A stretch of DNA of 64,000 bases from Liolophura sinensis. Its lineage: Eukaryota > Mollusca > Polyplacophora > Chitonida > Chitonidae. Position 1 is the first letter of the stretch. Each line of letters begins with the position of its first letter. The stretch spans positions 40,845,187 to 40,909,186 of the forward strand of contig NC_088301.1 of assembly GCF_032854445.1 (NCBI RefSeq), written 5' to 3'. Below the pieces are notes generated by a model that ran no database searches, was not told the origin of the DNA, and saw only the letters and a program-made list of their open reading frames with translations. Position numbers and translations under genes: made by a program. Below are positions 48,918 through 58,919 of this stretch, in pieces.

Positions 48918-51900
48918 TCAATACGACCCATTGGCTGTTACAGCTCGTTTGTCTCTGTACTTTGCCCTGGCCTTGGTCCTGGCTTTAAAGGCTGCTGCAT
49001 TGAACAAATGCTAAAAAAAGGACAAAAGAAACATTGAAACAATACCACAAATAGCGACCAGTATTTCATTGTACAGTTTATATCATGCCAGGTGATATAG
49101 CCACCAGAAAGAATGCATTAACAAGAAATGTGAAGTCAACACAAGTAATCCTAAACAAATGGGTAGTACTACAGGAACTATGTGAGCTTTTATGATATCT
49201 GTTTCACCAACAGGACCATGACACATAGCCTTCAGTCCATAAAACAGATTGACCTGATCTGAGCATGTCATGACTCAAAGGCACCACATGTAAATAATGC
49301 ACCATATAGTTTTTATGCATGGGACATTATAGTATCATTTGCATTTCAAACAAGGTCAGACAACTCACCCTTTGTGTTCTGCTGACTTTCTGTATGGGCT
49401 GAGAACTGATGGGAATTGGGAGCCCAGCCCAAACACATCCCGAATTAGATCATTTTCCTGGAGATGGTAGAAACAAAGCGCAAATGTAACAACTACATGT
49501 ACAACTTAAAATTTTCTTGACAGTCATGTGAAGTCCACATAACAATGAAAAAGAACAATGTTGTCACATTTGTAATGTAAAATTCACAGTATATTCCTTA
49601 CAAATAATTCTTTCTTCAAAAATACTAATACAAAGATGAGACTTACAAGCAAGTGCTGGTTCATTCCAGTTCCTAAAGCACTACATAGACCGTCATACTG
49701 GCGTTTATGGACCCAACTCATTAAGTCTAAAGTCTCCCTACCAAACCGTACAGATGTCTCTGGGGCATCCCCTTCCTAAGTCAAACAGCAGAAACAAACA
49801 CATTGGTAACTCTGATGAATACAAAAGATTGCATCATCAGGCATATAATCTTTCTAAGAACATAATGCATACAATATGCATGTACAATCAAGAGTAGAAC
49901 ACAAGGCAAATAGATACATGTACAAGAGATAAGCCAGCACTTGTGGCCCAAGATGTCTTGGACTGATGTTTTACTTCAGTATGTGCATCAATGTGCAAGT
50001 TGCAGAATTCTTAGCTTAAAGGATTCATGAAATTGTTAAATTTATGGTGATTATAAATGTTCAGTGTTTCAATAATAAAGAAAAGACAAAAACATGTGAA
50101 TGCAGTTTTTTTCCATATTTGGGGAATGTTTGCTGTCTTTTTAACGATGCCAGTCTATCCAGAAGAACTTGGGACTATTCCAAGTTGATGTCAATATAAG
50201 TGTCTGCAGCAACAACTCAGGGGTAGGGCTAATATAGCCTTTAATTAATACTAAATGTATTTTACTTCCAGCAGAGGCTTAGTTCTCACTCCACTGTATT
50301 CACCCTATTAACTGTTTTGAGAGCATTTACGATCGCTTACTCATAACCTGTCAGATAGACTGCAGTGAGCAGATAAACTCAATTTTACCTCCTGAGATGA
50401 AAACTGAAAAGCCTAGATTAACAGGTTGATTAAATGGCATCCTAATCACTTACCTCCACAGCTCGAAGAATGTCTCGAAAGCTAGAACGCTGCTGGCGAC
50501 GGTCTTTCTTTGCACGGAATTTGTTGCTGTCAGTGGCCAGTTTTTTAAGCCTATCACAGAGACCTTCCAGGTCATCCCCTTCAAACTCCTGTTAAATGGG
50601 AGGAAAACGGAAGCACCAGTTCAATGTCATGGTAACATGATTGTCACTCTCAAATCAACCACCAGCATTTACTATATCCAGTGCATAAAATCTAGGTTTC
50701 CCTCTTTGACTCTTGAAGAGAATATACATTATAATGGAAGAACGACATCTGCTCTGTCTCTCCCTTACATGATTAATTTTGGAGTACAGGATATGTGTAC
50801 AGAACACTGATGGGGGTAACCAACATACAGGTTATAGGAGTCCTACCTCATGAGATATGTCCTGGAAAAAAGTCAAGTATAGCACTTTATCATCGACATC
50901 ACTCAAAAGTTTTAGGGAGGAGAAAATCAAAAAGCCAGTCTTTTACTTTAATAACCCAAATGACCTTCATAGATGCTATATATTTCACCTGAAGTTTAAC
51001 ATTTTTTAAGATTTCTTTCTGATTGATTCATTCACCTTACAGGACAATAGAATATTTTTTTTTAAAATCTAATTTTATTACGTCGTTGTAAATTTGGCCA
51101 TATGTAATATACCCACTTCGTCGTCTTCACGTGCCAACTCGTACAGCAGCGCAATTGTCTCCCCTGATGCAATGCGAAGGTCCACATCTGGACTGTCCAA
51201 CAGGTCTGGCAGTTTAGGGAGCTCACTGATTAATGGATACCAAAACACATTCTATTCCAGGTAGAGAAGAGTCCAATGCGTCAAGTGGTAGGAGATGTGC
51301 GAAACTACTGATAGCAAAGTTTTAAGTCAAGATGCCAAAAGACTTTCATGCAGTTATACTCTCATTGATGGTTGGTATAAGGCCTATTTAAAGTATCAAG
51401 ATAAACTCCTTGTATTCTTCAGGAAAAGAAAGCATTTCTTAATTCACATTAAATATAAAATGTATAACAAATATGGTTGTCTTTCTGTTAAAGTAAGAGA
51501 TTTCCAACTTCTATTTAATAGTGGAAAACATAAAAAATGAAAGTTTATCTGAATAAGTTTCCTTGACAAAACATGACCTAGTCCATGACGTCACTAACAA
51601 TCCTACCTGTCAATTACTTTGCTGACAAGGTGGTTTGGGGCTAATGTCAGGAGAAAACTCCAACCCTCTAGGGCAGCAGTGTGAAGGGCACAAACATCTG
51701 CAGTGTGACTAGGAATGCTCTGGTCTCCACGTTTATAGGACGCCTTAAAAATTGTCTTCAGTTTGTCCATCACTTCCATAATCTCCTTAAAAATGTAATT
51801 ATAAAGTTAAACTTTCATTACAAACATTCATGTATATATCTGCACAAACACTAATATATGCCAATTATTATTTATTTATTTATTTATTTCATTGTTGACT

Positions 51901-54900
51901 GAACGCCATTCTCACTTATACTATGGCAATAAGTTTTATAGGTTGAAGAAACTGGAATCTCCTGAGTAAATCATCAACATTTGTTAAGTTAATTACATCA
52001 ATCATAAAATTTAATTTTCTGCAAACATCTAACAGATATGAAACCTTACTTCTTAACAGTCATTACTTCATAACACTAACTTACATGAATGTCATTACTG
52101 GCAATGAAACTGCACATTGCAAGTCCAATGGCACACTGTTGGAAAAATAAAATCATGTCAATTTCTCAAACAACGGCAAACAGAAATGAAATTTCTTTAT
52201 TTTTACAGTCTCTGGATTAACTCATACTTGCTTTATTTGTTGACATTTTTTAATTTAGTTCTTTATACATTGCAGTGTTATTTTCTAAGATTTTAATTGG
52301 GCTTGATTATGTGAACCTGAATCTTAAATAAACTAAGACTAGCATAAAGACAGAACAGATTAACAGAATAGGCCCAGAACCTTAGCCCTGGCTTTGAGAG
52401 AGGCTGAGTTGTCAGTGAGTATGGCAGACATAATAGGCCGGAGTTCCTGCAGAGTGGTCTCCCCTTCTTGACCTAGCTGAATGCATAGCAAAGCTGCACA
52501 AGTTGCTGCCAGACCCTGCTCCTCTCCTTTCCCCTTCTTCATGCATCGCCCCAGACAATCAGTTAAGGTTTCCTTCCTGTAAAAGAAATATTAGACAGTT
52601 CTTTGTAACATACATGTACACGTATTAATTTATCACATCACAGCGTAGAAAGCGACTTTACATGTTTTACTTCAAACTCATGAAAATTCTTGTCTTCAAC
52701 GCAAACAAAATTCTACAGTACTAATCTACCCTGAAAATCATCCCTTGAATATAAACCACAATTTCAATCATGAAGATTATTATGATGATATTGGACTTAC
52801 CTCTCAGTCAAGAAAGTGTATAAATACTTCTTTGACAATGCTCTCTGAATTCCACCTAGACAAGTTAGTCTCACTTTGGAACTGAAAATAAAAAAAGAAA
52901 GCAAAAGAGCAAATGTACACAGTTTAATAGTAAAGTATCTATTTTGACTTTATTTTGATTGTGCTTAACAGCATTTTCAAGAATTTTCTCATAAATATGA
53001 TGGGAATCAGCTTTATGGGTACAGGAAACTGCAACGACCTCTGAGGTACATATCTGTTCTCCAAATTTAACAGAAGTAATACTGTTGCAAACAAGTGAAC
53101 TGGATGTCTCTTTTATTTGTTGCATAATATATTATTTGCAATCTGGCCATGACATAACTGCTTTCACTACAAATGGAACATTCAGTTACAATGGGAGAAT
53201 CCAGGACGAGTTGACCAACTCACAGTAGAATGTATCATTTACTCCTGTGGCTTTGCAGTGCGTGTGCAGTTCATATATGTTCTATGGGTATACATACGCC
53301 CATAATTGTAATAAAGGAAAGAACAATTTACTTCACAGCTTTGGAGTGTCCTGATACAGGTGGATCAGAGTTTTACAAGTTTCTCATTGTTGTTACATTG
53401 TGCACGTGGGGTCCATCAAAACAATTATGTTGTATGCTGACCATTTCCTGATAAATGAGGATCCTGGTCACTGTTAGTTTCACCCATTATGAATGAGGTC
53501 ACCATACAGTCATGTCAGGCTCACCTTTTCTGTGTCAGATCATCAATACATTCCTTCAGTTTCTCCTCCAACTCCTCTTGTGCTGTGGTTTCATCCACTT
53601 CCCCAGTCTCACCTACTACAGTACAAGGCAAACCAAATAAAACCACTGTCACTTTCTACTCATGCATCTGTATAACATCACATGATATATAAAAGTTATG
53701 AATTCGGAAACAACTTTACAGCATATCAGACACCTATGAACAACGACCTTGTGACTATAGACTTTATGCCTTACCTTCTTCGGCAATACTGCCAATGTCA
53801 TCGGACTGGACACTGACTGTGCTGAGATTATCAGCTGTGTCATACTCCTCGTCACTTGGAGGCCGAGAGTCGGCATTCTTCCGTCCACCTGGCAACACAA
53901 GAAAAACCAACAGAACTGATTACAAATGAAAAATGTGATTCTTTTACATCTTTTTCACAGAACCGAGGTTCCAGAGACCACCTAGACACTTTAAGCTCTG
54001 CAACCCTATAAACTGCTGCAGAAGGAGTCTAGAGCCTTAAAAATGACACATGGAAGAAGAAAAAAAATTTTTTTAAGTTTTTTAAACAGTGGTAGTCCGA
54101 GATTGCTCTCAACTTAGGTTTGGCAAAAAATTTTGTTCGGTGAATGATGGCCCCAAATGTCAGCACACTTCATTTAATACCTTGATGCAGTTACCTGAAC
54201 TTGTCAGATATGTCAAGATTGTCTTGTGATAAATTGGCAAATGACAAAATAAGGAACATCAGTGTCTGCAACCTTCAGGCCAAGGAGACGTACCTGATGG
54301 GTAAATTTTATCTCAACTGCCTTGACAGCAACTGCATCAGGTTTTACAATGAAGTGCACTCTCATGTCTTTTTGGGGCCTCACCACACAAATATTTTGCC
54401 CAACCTAATGTGAGAGCAATCTTGACTAAAAAGAGGAGGCTGTATACATTACCATGAACAATTTTCTGTCATTCAGTGCTGGAGTGTTCAGACATGGGGT
54501 TTAGATTGTACAGAGACGAAAAGTGACATGGTGAAAACAATTTTTAATAGCATAAAAGTGTGCATGGCTTGATGCAAAAGGGTGTGGTGAGGGGAGAGGC
54601 CAAGTCTATCCCAGCACACATTTAAAGGTGAGGGTCTAGGGGTTGCTAACGCCCCAGAGCTATGCGACACTAGCTTGTCATATAAAGAGGTTTTCAAACA
54701 TTAAAAGTTAAAAGTTCTTTTTTTCCATGTTATTCCAGAGCGTCTGGTAACTGTTGGGGTAGCGAACTAGTGGGCCTACTACTCCAAATTTTACTCAGAA
54801 TTAAAAGTATCAAAGTTGAAAACATTTGTGCATATGTTAATCTGTTTCAGCCTTGGATAAATTATTATTTAACTACCCAGTCAGTCATTGCCTTGTAAGC

Positions 54901-56215
54901 ATACAAGGTTACATCATTCATAGCTTCATTGAATTCACAGTATATATACTGTATATGTAACTATTTACAAGTCTTATTTAAAAACCATGATGCTGTGTAT
55001 CAAATTTTAAAGACAATGAAACTAGAGAGACCAGGCTTCAACACTGTTATACATGACACGTACATGCAGCCAATTTAAGTGTAAGATGAACTGTTCAATC
55101 ACTGGTATCACTGTGTTACGTTTTCATGGTGTAAAGCCACATGTTCAAGCACTACCAGAAAGATAATTTATGATGGTGTGTTGCAATGATAGGAGTGGTG
55201 TAATCCTACAGTCCCCTTTCCTATAGTACCTGTTTAAGATTATTAACAAAAATATAGACAATTTTATAGAAATTATTTCCTACATATATAGTAAATAGTT
55301 TGCATGATGTTTAAGCAAAAAGTCAAAGAAGAAATAAAAAAAGAAAACCTTTTAAGTATCTACATATATCTTAATGTTTCACACTTTTTTATTTATAAAA
55401 AGTAACTCAGCTAATTAAACTAACTGAAAGGAATCAAAATTATTTGAGTTCTCATTTCAATATACTTTACACACCTCAAAGATTTCATTTATTTATTTAT
55501 TTGATTGGTGTTCTACCCGGTACTCAAGAATATTTCACTTATACAACAGTAGTCAGCATTATGGTGGGAGGAAACTGGGAAGAGCCCAAGTGAAATCCAT
55601 GGCCATAATCAAACATTTCAGCAATATGTATAACATGACCTATAAATTAAAAGTTCAACGTTAATCAGAAAGCTACTGGTTTCATTTATCGCACAAATCC
55701 ATATTTCCATATGGAAAACAAAGTCAACAGGCTGCAATCAGTACAACAGAACTTCCCCAAATTTCTTAATAAAAATAGTAACTTAACTGAGGGGTAAAAA
55801 CTAGTTGTGTTTATAGTCAAACCACAAATCAACAAACTGATATTTCATCAGTTGATCTAATTACAATTTATGAAGCCCATATTCCGACTATGGCCGTGAC
55901 CTAAGCAGCCTAGTATGTACGTGTAACTTCTCAAATGTCCCTGACTCAATCAATGCCTTCTCATGTTCTGGTATGTCCCACAGTGCTGTATTTACAAATT
56001 TATAATGACAGCTGATATGTATATGGAAGAAAGTATATCTGAGTACACCATCACTGTTCTGAAATAAATAATTCATAGTAAGGGAAACACATGTCATCAC
56101 CATATGGAAACATACAGGAGAACATTTCAGAAACAACTTTTGCGACTTGGGGAAAAAAGAGACGATAACTTCTACAAAACTGGACACTCTCACCTTTCTT
56201 CTTTCCGCGTGGCAT
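48918..56215 (-). CDS. IFRD1: Interferon-related developmental regulator (IFRD1/2), 12 exons
   Basis: Homologue of IFRD1 (PC4/Tis7) and IFRD2, nuclear/cytoplasmic co-regulators; IFRD2 is known as a ribosome-binding translation repressor. Exons (minus): 56194-56215, 53775-53888, 53525-53615, 52801-52881, 52381-52576, 52085-52135, 51607-51785, 51117-51225, 50454-50588, 49647-49775, 49369-49457, 48918-49010; about 429 aa. N-terminus MPRGKKKGG, then SRPPSDEEYDTADNLSTVS. The helical-repeat region includes LLCIQLGQEGE and LRIASGETIALLYELAR. Then come KFRAKKDRRQQRSSFRDILR and the IFRD C-terminal signature HLFNAAAFKARTKARAKYRD followed by KRAVTANGSY and stop. All exon phases agree except in exon 11, where the family frame changes by one base near 49420-49435. 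Exon 8 uses a weak GTGGGT donor, the only one that keeps phase. Exon 3 has a tandem TAGTAG acceptor. Intron 1 carries a SINE. Confidence 0.9.
51858..51960 (-). mobile_element. Eroded SINE fragment in an IFRD intron
   Basis: TTATTTATTTATTTATTTC followed by TTGACTGAACGCCATTCTCA and CTTATACTATGGCAATAAG matches the tail end of the common SINE with many substitutions. Confidence 0.5.
53230..53410. repeat. Dispersed repeat R1, copy 3 (first part), in an IFRD intron
   Basis: It matches 33960-34115 in the same orientation (CTTTGCAGTGCGTG, ATAAAGGAAAGAACAA, TTCACAGCTTTGG, GTTTTACAAGTTTC). Confidence 0.6.
55484..55605 (-). mobile_element. Truncated SINE in IFRD intron 1
   Basis: TTTATTTATTTATTTGATTGG, then CAAGAATATTTCACTTATAC, CAGCATTATGGTGGGAGGAA. 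The match ends near 55605, so the tRNA-like head is missing (5'-truncated copy). Confidence 0.8.
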
Positions 56216-57333
56216 TATTTCCCCGTTTTGGAATACGTTCCCGTATCTCTACAGTTTCCTAAGATATTAAACTGTCGTATATGAAAATCGTAAGGTAAAT
56301 GCTTAAAAAATTTAAGGTAAAATTGGTTCGAAATCAATGACATTGTCAAACGAGATAAACGATGTGCCCAAGTCGTTTTGAAGCACACTGCCGTAAACTG
56401 GCGTTTACGACAAGCTGTAGATGGTCAGGCGTGAAGTTTGGGGGTCGTATACTAACTGTCTGATTATACTATATCTGCCAGGTAGACGAGCCTGCAATCC
56501 ATCGTAATTATTCCTTCTGTCGTTTTCAACTGCCTCAGTCACTAATACTTTAAAACATTCTGAAAGAACAATGGAGTGCAGAGAAATAACTTTAAAACAG
56601 TTTTGTGAAGCTTGCATCTTTATTGAAGATCTACACTTAGAAGCATATATTAATTAAACACAATTCTATATCGGCCCCACCCCCTAACCCCGTCTTCATG
56701 AGATATCTCTACACGGGCGAAAAAACCGAGAAAAGAATTTTGAAATATGAAAGAACAACTTTCATTGAAATTTATGAACCTTTTTAATTAGCTTTTAGAG
56801 ACAAGTCTACATTGGTTGGGTTGACCGATTTCAGCTAGGACTTCACAAACAGTATAATTTTGCCAGGCAAAGCAGAATAATATTCTCATAACGCAGACAG
56901 GAATATGCTTGGAATGGATAAACACCTTGCAAACATGCGAAAAGATTGAAGACTTACAGTAACCAAGAACAAAAAAGTCTGTTCCGGTATTGTATTGTAC
57001 TTATCAATTAAGGCCATGTAGTCCTTTATATAGATGTATTTTATGCAAAACTTATTGCATTATTCGTATGTATGGTAGGCCTGTAGGCCCAGTATAACAC
57101 TGTCCGTAACTTTTACCGAGGCACCTGTAAATTGTTTTTGGTGTATCCAAAATTATAACATATTGATTTTCTACCTACTTTCAAAATGGAGTTGTTCTAC
57201 AAAATTCCAGTTAATCCAATAGCGTAATACTGAATAGTGTCCCCTGTACAAAGTTTATTTGAACTGTATGGTTTGTACCTTCTTGGTTGAAAGGTGGTAT
57301 ACGAATGTATGTTTCGACGAATAGATTCCTGAC

Positions 57334-57482
57334 AGGCCGGGTGAGAAGTTGTGGCAGCAGCCTGCCGATGGGCGTGGCTATGCCTGGTTTTCTCCCACCA
57401 TAATGCTGGTAAGGGTCGTGTAAATGAATATTCTTGAATGCGGTGTAACACTCCAATCAAGGAAACAAATTAACAAATCAAA
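57334..57482 (+). mobile_element. Truncated SINE between IFRD and HEXIM
   Basis: Plus-oriented tail half of the common SINE: GGCCGGGTGAGAAGTTGTGG, CAGCAGCCTGCCGATGGGCG, TTCTCCCACCATAATGCTGG and AATATTCTTGAATGCGGTGT, ending CACTCCAATCAAGGAAAC. The head is absent. Confidence 0.75.
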
Positions 57483-57787
57483 ATAATTTAATGTATCATA
57501 AGATATTTGAGTATGACCCCTTTGATGAAAATAGCTCGTGACTGGCAACTGTAAACGCAAATAGTGACGTAGGTTGATGTGGTTATATATTAAAATTATT
57601 CATCCAAGAAATCACGAACTATTGAAGTATTTTCCACACATTTATGTGTTATCCTTTGTTATTAATTACTTATCGGCTTAATGGGTATTCAGTGTATTTT
57701 TTGGGTGGAATTAAAGTAGTTTTTGGTTTTCATTTTCTTAGAGATTACCCACAATTCTAAAAGCGAATTCGATTAAACTGTTTTCTC

Positions 57788-57839
57788 ATTGGACAAAAAA
57801 TGTTGTGTCGTTTAGGAAACGTTTGTTGTGGTATAAAAG
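57788..57839 (+). promoter_or_regulatory. HEXIM core promoter: CCAAT and TATA boxes
   Basis: ATTGG (inverted CCAAT) at 57788-57792 and a canonical TATAAAAG at 57832-57839. Transcription should start near 57862. A GTAACT donor at 57906 and the TTTTCTCTATAAG acceptor ending at 58120 then define a leader intron, placing the acceptor one base before the start codon. This arrangement is strong for an invertebrate promoter. Confidence 0.7.
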
Positions 57840-58121
57840 GGATAGGTTGCGTGGCAGGTACGTTTTATTGCGACACGCCTTTACACGTGAGAAGAAGTGA
57901 GAAAGGTAACTATTTTATCTTGGTCGTATATTTCTGACCCTGAAAAACTCTTGCGATAATATCAAAGACTGTGTGTTGTGTATTTCCGAAGAAGAATTGT
58001 GAGAAGTTCTTCCGGTTACTTGATAGATTTCAGCCGTTTGTGACTTGTCACATTGTGAAAAGTTTTCACGAATTTTGTCATGCTTTTTCGTGTCAAGTCC
58101 GAACCTGTTTTCTCTATAAGA

Positions 58122-58919
58122 ATGGCTACAGTTACAGTCAGGAAGAAAACTCGTCGTGGGAGAAGGAAAGGAAACCGGTTTAGCTCAAGCAAGAGGTCGG
58201 TGTTTATTCCAGCACGAAATTGGTTGGAGAAAGGAGACAGAAGTAAGATAAACTTTGCAGCAGAAAATATTACTTCTGGGGGGTGCCCGATCTCGGACCA
58301 GATTGAGAACAGTGCACCTTATGATGGCTGCGAGTTTTTCTACAGCCATTGGTGGAATTGCACGCCTTTCAAAAAAACCCAGAAACTTGTTCGTCCACCA
58401 TACATGCCTATTGCACCAAATAATTCAACACAATTCATCATTGACAGTCATTTTGAAATCGAGTTTGACAAGACTGGACGAGATGAAGTAGAGGAAAGCA
58501 TTGTAACAGGTAATTATGGAGACTCAGAGAGTGAAAAGAATGAGCACAGTGGTGGTGTTCAGCACTCAGCTGTGAGTGAGGACCTGTCCAGAAACAGCCA
58601 AAGAATGAAATTAAAACCTTGTACAAATCGTACAGACATAACAGACCGATGTCAACAGCATAATGAAACTCCAGAAGATAATCTCAAAGAGGGGGTCGTT
58701 GAAGGATCCTATCTACTTGAAATAGACTATGATTATGAATCGCTCTACAATGATGACTTTTTCGAATTTGTTCATAATGACTTTGTACAGACATATCAAG
58801 AACTGCAGAGAGAGAAATTATTGAGACTGCCAAAATCAGAGCTTATTGTTAAAATCATGGAACTCGAGACAAAATTTGATGAATTACAGAGGAAAGAGGA
58901 GATGCAGAATTTGACGTGA
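58122..58919 (+). CDS. HEXIM1: HEXIM family P-TEFb inhibitor
   Basis: HEXIM proteins, bound to 7SK RNA, hold P-TEFb (CDK9/cyclin T) inactive in the nucleus. This intronless reading frame is 265 aa from ATG 58122 (context AGAATGG, just after a likely splice acceptor); an in-frame ATG at 58080 would lie in the leader intron. Residues 7-19 are an arginine-rich RNA-binding motif (RKKTRRGRRKGNR). FFYSHWWNCTPFKKTQKL is at 72-89. IAPNNSTQFIIDSH at 97-110 aligns with the family's APYNTTQF motif. An acidic stretch runs 118-142. At 205-260 the cyclin-T-binding dimer region contains NDFVQTYQELQREKLL then KSELIVKIMELETKFDELQR. Odd points: the motif PYNT is PNNS, the basic motif is at the very N-terminus, and the C-terminal coiled coil ends soon after its first half (human HEXIM1 is 359 aa, HEXIM2 286). 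Vertebrate HEXIM1 is also intronless in its coding part. Confidence 0.87.
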   Translation: MATVTVRKKTRRGRRKGNRFSSSKRSVFIPARNWLEKGDRSKINFAAENITSGGCPISDQIENSAPYDGCEFFYSHWWNCTPFKKTQKLVRPPYMPIAPNNSTQFIIDSHFEIEFDKTGRDEVEESIVTGNYGDSESEKNEHSGGVQHSAVSEDLSRNSQRMKLKPCTNRTDITDRCQQHNETPEDNLKEGVVEGSYLLEIDYDYESLYNDDFFEFVHNDFVQTYQELQREKLLRLPKSELIVKIMELETKFDELQRKEEMQNLT

